DNA from: Georgenia faecalis
Lineage (GTDB): Bacteria > Actinomycetota > Actinomycetes > Actinomycetales > Actinomycetaceae
Direction: 5' to 3'
DNA length: 64,000 bases
Assembly: GCF_003710105.1 (NCBI RefSeq)
Contig: NZ_CP033325.1
Location: forward strand, 2,604,001-2,668,000
The number at the start of each line of letters is the position of its first letter. Position 1 is the stretch's first letter. The translations under genes and the position numbers were made by a program. This document shows, one piece after another, positions 20,226 to 28,384 of the stretch. The notes under the pieces were generated by a model. It was not told the DNA's origin. It searched no databases and saw nothing but the letters and a program-made list of their open reading frames with translations.

Positions 20226-23200
20226 CGTCGGGGTGCCCGAACCGGTGCCGGGTCCGGCTTACCGCCTGCTCCCGCAGCACCGTGAGGAGCTCGCGCCGAC
20301 CGGCGGCCAGCACCGGGCCGGTGAGCAGCGTGGCCTCGGTGCGCTCGGCGAGCGCCTCGGCGAGGACGGCCACGTCCGGCCCGTCCCCGACCACCCGCAC
20401 CCGCCCGGTCACCTCACCGGCCCGCACCCGGCCGGTGAACTGGGTGGTGCTCTCGGCGCGGTCGACGGCGCCGGCCAGCCGGCGCAGCGCGTCGGCCGCT
20501 CCCCCGGCTCGCAGCCCGGCTCCCACGCCGGGGTCCAGGCTCACCCGCACCGGGGTGCCCACCCGGCGCGCCGCGAGCAGGACCCGGACGAGCTCGCCGG
20601 GCCGCGCCCCCTCCCCCGCCCGGACCCACAGGAGGGGCAGCGGCCGGTACCGGAAGGTGTTCGACTCCGCGCGCAGCCCGCTCTCGTCGCGCTCGGCGAG
20701 CGCGCCCGTAGCCGCCGCCTCGTCCGAGGCGACGGCCGCGCGCAGCCAGGCGTGCTCCGGCTCGGGGACGAGCGGGAGCAGCGCGGCGAGCAGCTCCGCC
20801 ACCTCCGCCCGCGGCGGCGCACCCGCCACGGGCAGCCCCGCCGGCAGCCACCGGCCCAGCTGGGCGACGTAGTTCGGCCCGCCCGCCTTCGCGCCCGGGC
20901 CCACCGCGGAGCCCTTCCAGCCGCCGAAGGACTGCCGGCGCACGATGGCGCCGGTCATGTGCCGGTTGACGTAGGCGTTGCCCACCTCGACCCGCTCGAG
21001 CCAGTGGTCGATCTCCTCGGCATCGAGGGAGTGCAGGCCGCCGGTGAGGCCGTACCCGGTGGCGTTCTGCCGCGCGAGCGCCTCGTCGAGGGTGCGGGCG
21101 CGCATGAGCCCGAGGACCGGCCCGAAGGCCTCGGTGCGGTGGTACCAGGACCCCGGCGCCACGCCGTCCTTGACGCCCGGCGACCACAGCCGGCCGGTGT
21201 CGTCGAGCGGGCGCGGCTCCACGAGCCAGCTCTCCCCCGGGTCGAGCCGGGTGAGGGCCCGCTCGAGCTTCCCGCTCGGCGGCTCGATGACCGGGCCCAT
21301 GCTCACCCCCAGGTCGGTGGGCCAGCCCACGACGAGGGACGAGACCGCGTCGACGAGCTGGCGCCGGAACCGGCGGGAGGTGCCCACCGAGCCCACGAGG
21401 ATCGCGAGGGAGGCCGCGGAGCACTTCTGGCCGGCGTGGCCGAACGCGGAGCGCACGAGGTCGGCGACGGCGAGGTCGAGGTCGGCGGCCGGGGTGACGA
21501 CCATGGCGTTCTTGCCGGACGTCTCGGCGAGCACGCGCGGCCCGCCGGGGTGCCCGGCCCGCCAGCCGGCGAACAGCCGGGCGGTCTCCAGCGCGCCGGT
21601 GAGCAGGACGGTGTCGACGCCGTCGTGGGCCACGAGCGCCCGCCCCAGCCGCCCCTCGTCGACGCGGACGACCTGGAGGACGTCCTCCGCCACGCCCGCG
21701 GCGTGGATCGCCTCGACGACGATCTCGGCGCACCGCGGCACCGCGTCGGCGGGCTTGAGGACGACGGCGCTGCCGGCCGCGAGCGCGGCGAGGACGGAGC
21801 CGGCGGGGATCGCCACAGGGAAGTTCCACGGCGGGGTGACGAGGGTGAGGACGTCGGGGACGAACCGGGCGCCGTCGACCTCGTCGAGCGCGCGGTCGGC
21901 GTAGTAGCGGGCGAAGTCGACCGCCTCGCTCACCTCCGGGTCGGCCTCCCCCACGGTCTTGCCGCCCTCGGCGGCCATCGCGGTCACGAGGCGGCCGCGC
22001 CGGGCCTCGATCTCGTCGGCGGCGCGGCGCAGGACCGCGGCCCGCTCGGCGGCCGGGCGCCCCGCCCAGCGGTGCCCGGCCGCCCGGCCGCGGGCGACGA
22101 CGGCGTCGACGGCGCGGGCGTCGTCGAGCACCGCGGATCGCGGCGTGCCGGGCGAGGCGGCCACCACCTCGCGGGCCCAGGCGCGCACCTGCGCCACGGC
22201 GGGGTCGGAGTCCGGCGCGTTGGTGAACGTGGGGCCGGCCCCGGCCCGCTCGGCCCGGCGGCGCGGCGCGTGGGACACCGTGCGGGCGTGGGCCACGCTG
22301 CGCCGGAAGGCCTCCTCCTGGTCGTCCATGGCGGCGCCGGCCGCCCCGGCGGCCGCCGCGGCGAGGAAGTTCGCCGGGTCGGCGTTCTCCTCGAGCCGGC
22401 GCACGAGGTAGGAGACCGCGACGTCGAAGTCGGCCGGCGCGACGACCGGGGTGTACAGGAGCACCGAGCCGGCGTCGGCGCGCACCGCCCGGGCCTGGGC
22501 GGGCGACATGCCCTCGAGCATCTCGACGTCGACCATGGCCTCCACGGCGCGGCCACGGGCGAGGAGGTGCGCGAGGGCGACGTCGAAGACGTTGTGGCTG
22601 CCCACGCCCACCCGGAGCACGCCGGCGAGCTCGGGGCGCACCAGCCGCTCGACGAGGCGCAGGTAGTTGGCGTCGACGTCGGCCTTGGTGGGGTACGGCG
22701 CCTGCTCCCAGCCGTGCAGCTCCGCCTCGACCCGCTCCATGGCGAGGTTGGCGCCCTTGACGAGGCGGATCTTCAGCGGCGCGGCCCCCGCCGCGTGCCG
22801 CTCGCGCGCGAGGCCGACGAGGCGCTCGACGGCGGCGAGGGAGTCCGGCAGGTAGGCCTGGACGACGATGCCCGCCTCCAGCCCGGCAAACTCGCGCTCG
22901 CGCAGGATCGCGGCGAAGACCTCGACGGTGAGGTCGAGGTCGCGGTACTCCTCCATGTCGAGGTTGACGAAGGCGCCCCGCCGGGCGGCCGCCCGGTAGA
23001 CGGGGCGCAGCCGCTCGAGCACCCGGGCGACGGACCCGGGGGTGTCCCAGGGGCTGATCTGGCTGACCAGGGCGGAGACCTTGACGGAGACGTAGTCGAC
23101 GTCCTCGCGCTCGAGGAGGGCGACCGTGCGGTCGGTCCGTGCGGCGGCCTCGCGCTCGCCCAGCACCGCCTCGCCGAGGAGGTTGACGTTGAGCCGGAAG

Positions 23201-23640
23201 CCGTCGGCGCGGGCGCGGGCGAGGTGGGCGGCCAGGGCGGGGTCGCGCGCGTCGACGAGGAGGTGGCCCACGAGCTGGCGCAGCCGCCGCCGCGCGAGCG
23301 GGACGACGACGCCGGGCGCCAGCGGCGCCACACGTGCGCCGAGACCGAGCAGCGCGCGGTCACCGGCGGAGAGGAAGCGCGCGGCGGACGCCGGGACCCG
23401 GGCCAGCTCGCGCGCGGCGGCGCGGTCGTCCTCCGGGCGCACGACGCGGTCGACGAACCGGACGGCCAGGTCGAGCCCCGCCGGGTCGGAGAGGAGGGCG
23501 GACAGCCGCTCGCTCGTCTCGCGCTCCCCCGCCGTGCGGGTGTCCTCGGCGGCGCTCAGCCAGTGCCGCCCCAGCGCCACCGCCTCGTCGAGGAGGGGCG
23601 CGAGCGCCTGCGGTCCGGTCTCCTGCACGTTCCCGAGCAT
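20215..23640 (-). CDS. putA: Bifunctional proline dehydrogenase / pyrroline-5-carboxylate dehydrogenase (PutA-like)
   Basis: 1141 residues from the ATG at 23640, with GAGGGAG upstream. The N-terminal half (to about 460) is the FAD-dependent proline dehydrogenase barrel: Y-V-S-V-K-V-S, N-L-D-M-E-E-Y-R-D-L, K-I-R-L-V-K-G-A-N and G-S-H-N-V-F-D. The second half is the NAD-dependent aldehyde dehydrogenase: P-P-W-N-F-P-V-A-I-P, the general base E in L-A-E-T-S-G-K-N, and nucleophile Cys in F-G-H-A-G-Q-K-C-S-A. Together they oxidise proline to glutamate with channelled intermediate. No DNA-binding ribbon-helix-helix is present, so it is not an autorepressor like E. coli PutA. About 180 C-terminal residues beyond the dehydrogenase resemble the PutA C-terminal domain. 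Confidence 0.93.
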   Translation of the reverse strand: MLGNVQETGPQALAPLLDEAVALGRHWLSAAEDTRTAGERETSERLSALLSDPAGLDLAVRFVDRVVRPEDDRAAARELARVPASAARFLSAGDRALLGLGARVAPLAPGVVVPLARRRLRQLVGHLLVDARDPALAAHLARARADGFRLNVNLLGEAVLGEREAAARTDRTVALLEREDVDYVSVKVSALVSQISPWDTPGSVARVLERLRPVYRAAARRGAFVNLDMEEYRDLDLTVEVFAAILREREFAGLEAGIVVQAYLPDSLAAVERLVGLARERHAAGAAPLKIRLVKGANLAMERVEAELHGWEQAPYPTKADVDANYLRLVERLVRPELAGVLRVGVGSHNVFDVALAHLLARGRAVEAMVDVEMLEGMSPAQARAVRADAGSVLLYTPVVAPADFDVAVSYLVRRLEENADPANFLAAAAAGAAGAAMDDQEEAFRRSVAHARTVSHAPRRRAERAGAGPTFTNAPDSDPAVAQVRAWAREVVAASPGTPRSAVLDDARAVDAVVARGRAAGHRWAGRPAAERAAVLRRAADEIEARRGRLVTAMAAEGGKTVGEADPEVSEAVDFARYYADRALDEVDGARFVPDVLTLVTPPWNFPVAIPAGSVLAALAAGSAVVLKPADAVPRCAEIVVEAIHAAGVAEDVLQVVRVDEGRLGRALVAHDGVDTVLLTGALETARLFAGWRAGHPGGPRVLAETSGKNAMVVTPAADLDLAVADLVRSAFGHAGQKCSAASLAILVGSVGTSRRFRRQLVDAVSSLVVGWPTDLGVSMGPVIEPPSGKLERALTRLDPGESWLVEPRPLDDTGRLWSPGVKDGVAPGSWYHRTEAFGPVLGLMRARTLDEALARQNATGYGLTGGLHSLDAEEIDHWLERVEVGNAYVNRHMTGAIVRRQSFGGWKGSAVGPGAKAGGPNYVAQLGRWLPAGLPVAGAPPRAEVAELLAALLPLVPEPEHAWLRAAVASDEAAATGALAERDESGLRAESNTFRYRPLPLLWVRAGEGARPGELVRVLLAARRVGTPVRVSLDPGVGAGLRAGGAADALRRLAGAVDRAESTTQFTGRVRAGEVTGRVRVVGDGPDVAVLAEALAERTEATLLTGPVLAAGRRELLTVLREQAVSRTRHRFGHPDAGR

Positions 23641-23723
23641 CCGTGCTCCCTCGTCCAGTCCCTCATCGCCGGGCGCGGCGACCGCCGGAACGCTCCCCCA
23701 TACCCGTAGCCCAGCGCCGCGGC

Positions 23724-23735
23724 ATGGTGCACCAT
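23724..23735. promoter_or_regulatory. 12-bp perfect palindrome at the moxR start
   Basis: ATGGTGCACCAT sits in the ~100-bp divergent region between putA and moxR and includes the first possible moxR ATG. If translation starts at 23742 instead, the palindrome occupies the ribosome-binding position. It may be an operator or translation-blocking element. Confidence 0.4.
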
Positions 23736-23741
23736 TTCCCA

Positions 23742-24731
23742 ATGACCCAATCGATGACGGGGGCCGGCTCCACGACGGACGCCGAGCTGGCCCGGATCGG
23801 TGGTGTCGCGGCGGACATCTCCGCGGCCATGTCCTCCGTCATCGAGGGCAAGGCCGACGTCGTCCGCACGGCCGTGACCGTACTCCTCGCCGAGGGCCAC
23901 CTCCTCATCGAGGACGTCCCGGGCGTGGGCAAGACCATGCTCGCCAAGGCGCTCGCGCGGTCCATCGACTGCACCGTCCGCCGGATCCAGTTCACCCCCG
24001 ACCTCCTGCCCAGCGACATCACCGGCGTGAGCGTCTTCAACCAGGACACCCGCGCGTTCGAGTTCCGCCCCGGGGCGATCTTCGCCAACGTCGTCGTGGG
24101 GGACGAGATCAACCGCGCCTCGCCGAAGACCCAGTCGGCGCTGCTGGAGTCGATGGAGGAGCGCCAGGTCACCGTCGACGGGCGCACCTACCTCCTGCAG
24201 GCGCCGTTCATCGTCATGGCCACCCAGAACCCCGTGGAGATGGAGGGCACCTACCCCCTGCCCGAGGCGCAGCGCGACCGGTTCATGGCCCGCATCTCCA
24301 TGGGCTACCCCTCGGCGGCCGCAGAGATGTCCATGCTGGCCTCGCACGGCGGGGCGGACCCGCTCGAGGACCTGCGCCCGGTCACCGACGCCGCGACGGT
24401 CGCCGCCCTCGCGCACGCCGTCCGCGGCCTGTACGCCAGCCCGGCGGTGCGCCAGTACGTCGTCGACCTCGTCGAGGCGACGCGGACCAGCCCGCTGCTG
24501 CGGCTGGGCGCGTCCCCGCGCGCGAGCCTGCACCTCCTGCGGGCGGCCCGCGCCCACGCGGCCCTCGAGGGCCGCGACCACGTCCTGCCCGACGACGTCC
24601 AGCGGCTCGCGCTGCCGGTCCTGGCCCACCGGGTCCTCCTCGCCGGGCAGGCCCAGCTCGCCCGGCACACCCCGGGCGGCGTGGTCGAGGCGATCGTCGG
24701 CCAGGTCCGCGTCCCCGCCCGGGCGAGATGA
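23742..24731 (+). CDS. MoxR-family AAA+ ATPase (first copy)
   Basis: 329 residues from the ATG at 23742; an in-frame ATG at 23724 would add six residues, and neither has a clear ribosome-binding site. Walker A is G-V-G-K-T-M-L-A-K-A (61-70) after I-E-D-V-P. Walker B is V-V-V-G-D-E-I-N-R-A. Further marks are K-T-Q-S-A-L-L-E-S-M-E-E-R-Q-V-T, M-A-T-Q-N-P-V-E and G-T-Y-P-L-P-E-A-Q-R-D-R-F. MoxR proteins are chaperone-like ATPases that activate partner complexes, usually with VWA/DUF58 proteins. The DUF58 gene follows after three bases and the TgpA-like gene overlaps that, giving a MoxR-DUF58-transglutaminase operon. It is divergent from putA. Confidence 0.94.
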   Translation: MTQSMTGAGSTTDAELARIGGVAADISAAMSSVIEGKADVVRTAVTVLLAEGHLLIEDVPGVGKTMLAKALARSIDCTVRRIQFTPDLLPSDITGVSVFNQDTRAFEFRPGAIFANVVVGDEINRASPKTQSALLESMEERQVTVDGRTYLLQAPFIVMATQNPVEMEGTYPLPEAQRDRFMARISMGYPSAAAEMSMLASHGGADPLEDLRPVTDAATVAALAHAVRGLYASPAVRQYVVDLVEATRTSPLLRLGASPRASLHLLRAARAHAALEGRDHVLPDDVQRLALPVLAHRVLLAGQAQLARHTPGGVVEAIVGQVRVPARAR

Positions 24732-24734
24732 CCC

Positions 24735-25916
24735 GTGCCCACGCTCACCGTCCGTGGCCAGACCTTCCTCGCGCTCGGCGCGACGGTCACGGCGATGGGC
24801 ATGGTCCTGGGCTTCCCCGACATCACCCGGGTGGGCGTGCTGCTCCTCGGGCTGCCCCTGCTCGCGCTCGCGGTGACGTGGCGCCGTAGCCCCGCCCTCG
24901 AGGTCGCCCGCCACGTCGACCCCCCGCTGGTCCCGGCCGGGGCCCACGCCCACGTCGCCGTCCGGGTGCGCAACGTCGGCACCCGCCGCAGCGCCCTCTA
25001 CCTCGCCGAGGACGCCCTCGACCCGGCGCTCGGGCCGTCGCCGCGGTTCCTCCTGCCGCGGATGGACCCGCGGGAGAGCCACCGGGTGTCCTACGACGTC
25101 GTCGGCGCCGTGCGGGGGCAGCACCGCGTCGGGCCGCTCACGCTCCACCAGCACGACCCGTTCGGGCTCGCCCGGACGAGCGGCACGCTCGCCTCGTCGG
25201 CCCAGATCGTCGTCCTGCCCCGCATCACCGCCCTCGGTGACGCCCCCGTGCGCGGGCACGGCTCCGGCGGCGACGGGCCGTTGCCGCACACGGTCGCCCT
25301 GCACGGCGACGACGACGTCAGCGTCCGGTCCTACCGCGAGGGCGACGACCTGCGGCACGTGCACTGGCCGGCGACCGCCCACCGGGGCGAGCTCATGGTC
25401 CGCCAGGAGGAGCGCCCGGCCCGCCGGCGCGCCGTTCTCGTCCTCGACGCCCGCGCACGGGCGCACGGCGGCGCCGGCCCGGAGGGCACCTTCGAGCGCG
25501 CCGTCGACGCGCTCGCCTCCGTGGCCGTGCACCTGGGCGCCCACGGGTACGCCCTCCACCTCCTCACGCCGCAGACCGTCGGGGCGGGCCAGGTCGAGAC
25601 CGACGTCGAAGGTGCGCTGCGCGCCCTCGCGCTCGCCGAGCCGACCGAGACCGCGCTGGCCGAGGAGGCGCTGCGGGCGACGCACTCGGTCGCCGTCGAC
25701 GGCGCCCTCGTCGTCGCCGTCCTCGCCGACGCCGACGCCGCCCCGACCCACGCCGGGGGGCCCGGCACCGCGGCGCTCGCCCTCGTCGTCGAGGACGCGG
25801 ACGGCCCCGACGCCGAGCCCCGGCCGGGCTGGCGGACCGAGGTTCTCCGCACCGGGCCGGACCTGCGACCGGCGTGGGAGCGCCTCACCCGTACGACGGC
25901 GGAGGTGGCGCGGTGA
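24735..25916 (+). CDS. DUF58 domain protein (partner of MoxR)
   Basis: 393 residues from a GTG three bases after the MoxR stop. Two N-terminal helices (about 8-50) anchor it. A beta-rich region follows, then the DUF58 signature V-R-S-Y-R-E-G-D-D-L-R-H-V-H-W-P-A-T-A-H-R-G-type motif and a VWA-like Rossmann part starting A-V-L-V-L-D-A-R. The canonical MIDAS serines are not obvious. DUF58 proteins occur almost always beside MoxR and transglutaminase-like membrane proteins and are thought to be clients or partners in envelope assembly. The stop overlaps the next start. Confidence 0.92.
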   Translation: MPTLTVRGQTFLALGATVTAMGMVLGFPDITRVGVLLLGLPLLALAVTWRRSPALEVARHVDPPLVPAGAHAHVAVRVRNVGTRRSALYLAEDALDPALGPSPRFLLPRMDPRESHRVSYDVVGAVRGQHRVGPLTLHQHDPFGLARTSGTLASSAQIVVLPRITALGDAPVRGHGSGGDGPLPHTVALHGDDDVSVRSYREGDDLRHVHWPATAHRGELMVRQEERPARRRAVLVLDARARAHGGAGPEGTFERAVDALASVAVHLGAHGYALHLLTPQTVGAGQVETDVEGALRALALAEPTETALAEEALRATHSVAVDGALVVAVLADADAAPTHAGGPGTAALALVVEDADGPDAEPRPGWRTEVLRTGPDLRPAWERLTRTTAEVAR

Positions 25917-28255
25917 GGGCCCACGAGCGCGCCCGCTGGGACGAGGCGGTCCTCGCCGCGCTCGCGACGTTCGCCGCGGCGTGGCCGATCACCGCCCTCG
26001 TGCGGGCCGACCCGTGGATCGCCCCCCTGGTCGTCGTCCTCGCGGTCGTGGTGGTGGTCGGCTCCCTCGCCCGCGCCCTGCGGGTTCCGGGCTGGGCGGT
26101 CGTCACGCTCCAGGCCGGTGCGACCGCGCTCGTCGTCGCCTGGACGTCACTCGGGGAGCACCTGTGGTTCGGCCTGCCCGGCCCGGACGCGCTGGCTGAG
26201 GCCGTGGCCCTGCTCCGCGAGGGCGCCAGCACCATCCGGACCGAGACCGTCCCGGCCCCCGCGACGGCGGGACTCGTGCTCCTCGTCCTCGCCGGCGTGG
26301 CGGTCGTCGCCCTCGTCGTGGACGCCGTGGGCGTCACCGGCCGCGCGCCCGCGCTGGCCGGGGTCCCGCTCCTGCTCACCTCGGCCATCACCGCCTCGAA
26401 CACCGGCGAGCCGCTCCACCCGCGCTTCTTCCTCGTCCCCGCCCTCGCGTGGCTGCTCCTCCTCGGCCGGCACGGCACCGGCCGGGTCCGGGCGTGGGCG
26501 CGGGCCGGCACGGCGCGCACCTCCGTGGACGTCCCCGCCGCGGTGGCCGGAGGCGCCCAGCGGCACAGCTCGACGGCCCGGTGGGTGGGGGCCGTGACGC
26601 TGCTGGCGGCCGTCGCCGTACCGGCGGCGCTGCCGCACCTGCCCCCCACAGCGCTCGTCGACGGCCTGGGCCGGGCCGGTGCCGGTGGCGGGACCGGGCA
26701 GGTCACCTTCACCGAGACGCTCGACCTCGCCGCCGACCTCGCCAGCCGGAGCACCGCGCCGGTCATCCGGTACCGCTCCGCGGAGGGCTCCGTCCCGCCC
26801 CTCCGGGTGACGGTGTCGACGATGTACGAGGCCGGCCAGTGGTGGCCGAGCGAGCGCGAGGCCGCCACCACCCCCGCCCCGCAGGTGCCGGCGCCCGCGG
26901 GCCTCGACCCCGGGCTGCCCCTGGACACCGACACGCTCACCGTCATCGAGAACGGGCTGCGCTCCCCGCAGGTCGCCGTGCCGCACCCGCTCGTCGGCGC
27001 GGACTTCGGGGAGATCCCCTGGGGCGTCGACCCCGCGACCCAGACCGCCGTCATCGCCGGCCAGGCCGACAGCTACGAGGTGAGCTACCTGCGCATGCCG
27101 GCCCTGGCGCTGCCGGAGACCGTGGGCGAAGCGCCCCCCGGCCCCGGCCTGCCGGACGCGGTGGTCGACGACCCCTTCACGACCCACGTCGACCCAGCGT
27201 CCGAGGAGCGCGTCGAGGCCCTGACGGCGGAGGTCGTCGGCGACCTCACCAACGAGGTGGAGATCGCCCGCGCGATCCAGGACCACCTCCGCGGCCCGCT
27301 CTACACCTACTCGCTCACCCTCGCCGAGCGCGAGGCCGACGGGCCCCCGATCGACCCGATCAGCCACTTCCTCGTCACGCGCCAGGGGTACTGCACCCAG
27401 TTCGCCACGGCCATGGTGATGATGGCCCGCGCCTCCGGCATCCCCGCCCGGCTGGCCGTGGGCTTCCTCCCCGGCACGACGAGCGAGGACGGGACGCGCA
27501 CCATCGTCGCGGCGGACGCCCACGCCTGGCCGGAGCTGTTCATCACCGGGCTGGGCTGGACGCGCTTCGAACCGACCCCGGCGCAGCGGTCGGGGCCGGC
27601 GCCGGTGTACGTCACGCCCGGCGGCGACGTCGCCACGCCGGCGCCGGACCCCACGGCCGGAGCAGACGCGCCCTCGGCCGCCCCCGGGGCGGACGCCGGC
27701 GCGACGCCGCCCGCGGGCGGTGCCCCCGCCTGGGTCGGGGACGTCCTGGCGTGGGCGGGGGCGACGCTGGGCGTCCTCGCGGTGATCGCCCTGGCCGCGA
27801 GCGTCGTGCCCGCGGCCGGCCGGTGGCGGCGCGAGTCCTGGCGCCGCACCGCGCGCACCGACGCCGAGCGCGTCGAGGGCGAGTGGCACCTGCTCACCAC
27901 GAGCCTGGCGGACCTCGGCGTCCCGGCCCCCGCGGGGACCACCGTGCGGCAGGCCCGCGCCTACTACGCGCGCGCCGCCGACCTCGACCCCTCGGCGGCC
28001 GCCGCGCTCACCCGCGTCACCGAGCGGGTGGAGGCGTCGCGCTACGCGGCCGCCGGCGCCCCCGCGGGCACGATCGCCGACGACGTCGCCCGCGTCGTCG
28101 ACCGCCGAGCCGCGGCCCTGCCACCCCGCGAGCGCTGGGCGGCCCGGCTGTGGCCGCGCAGCGGGGTCGAGCAGCTGCGCTCCCTCGCGGGCGCCGTCAC
28201 CGCGGCGGGCACCCGGGTGGGCGCGGGCCTGCGCCGGCGCCGCCGCACCACCTGA
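25913..28255 (+). CDS. TgpA-like membrane protein with transglutaminase domain
   Basis: 780 residues from a GTG that overlaps the DUF58 stop and has GGAGG 7 bases before. Six or seven N-terminal helices (about 10-230) are followed by a large extracytoplasmic domain. Its transglutaminase-like core has the Cys in R-Q-G-Y-C-T-Q-F-A and the His in D-A-H-A-W-P-E-L-F, then G-W-T-R-F-E-P-T-P. A Pro/Ala/Asp-rich linker, another helix (about 605-625), and a cytoplasmic C-terminal domain rich in Arg and Ala complete it (DUF4129-like position). Homologues such as Pseudomonas TgpA are needed for viability and probably crosslink or cleave envelope peptides. It forms a functional unit with the preceding MoxR and DUF58 genes. 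Confidence 0.92.
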   Translation: MRAHERARWDEAVLAALATFAAAWPITALVRADPWIAPLVVVLAVVVVVGSLARALRVPGWAVVTLQAGATALVVAWTSLGEHLWFGLPGPDALAEAVALLREGASTIRTETVPAPATAGLVLLVLAGVAVVALVVDAVGVTGRAPALAGVPLLLTSAITASNTGEPLHPRFFLVPALAWLLLLGRHGTGRVRAWARAGTARTSVDVPAAVAGGAQRHSSTARWVGAVTLLAAVAVPAALPHLPPTALVDGLGRAGAGGGTGQVTFTETLDLAADLASRSTAPVIRYRSAEGSVPPLRVTVSTMYEAGQWWPSEREAATTPAPQVPAPAGLDPGLPLDTDTLTVIENGLRSPQVAVPHPLVGADFGEIPWGVDPATQTAVIAGQADSYEVSYLRMPALALPETVGEAPPGPGLPDAVVDDPFTTHVDPASEERVEALTAEVVGDLTNEVEIARAIQDHLRGPLYTYSLTLAEREADGPPIDPISHFLVTRQGYCTQFATAMVMMARASGIPARLAVGFLPGTTSEDGTRTIVAADAHAWPELFITGLGWTRFEPTPAQRSGPAPVYVTPGGDVATPAPDPTAGADAPSAAPGADAGATPPAGGAPAWVGDVLAWAGATLGVLAVIALAASVVPAAGRWRRESWRRTARTDAERVEGEWHLLTTSLADLGVPAPAGTTVRQARAYYARAADLDPSAAAALTRVTERVEASRYAAAGAPAGTIADDVARVVDRRAAALPPRERWAARLWPRSGVEQLRSLAGAVTAAGTRVGAGLRRRRRTT

Positions 28256-28347
28256 GGGCGGCCGTCGCACCGGAGCGCGGCTGCGCCCGCCGAGCGCACC
28301 GCATCACCGGATGCGCACCGCACGCACCCGCGTACATGCCCGCCGTT

Positions 28348-28379
28348 CCCGGGGCAGGCGCCGTGGCGCCTGCCCCGGG
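28348..28379. terminator. Strong bidirectional terminator
   Basis: CCCGGGGCAGGCGCC (28348-28362) pairs perfectly with GGCGCCTGCCCCGGG (28365-28379), so the real loop is about four bases. It lies between the convergent TgpA-like gene and the esterase-phosphatase gene. Confidence 0.92.
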
Positions 28380-28384
28380 GCGGC

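Noticed and set aside
20233-23709. 1158-codon open frame opposite putA
   Set aside because: It mirrors the PutA coding sequence and consists of Arg/Gly/Glu/Val-rich text without domains; the minus-strand gene has all catalytic motifs.
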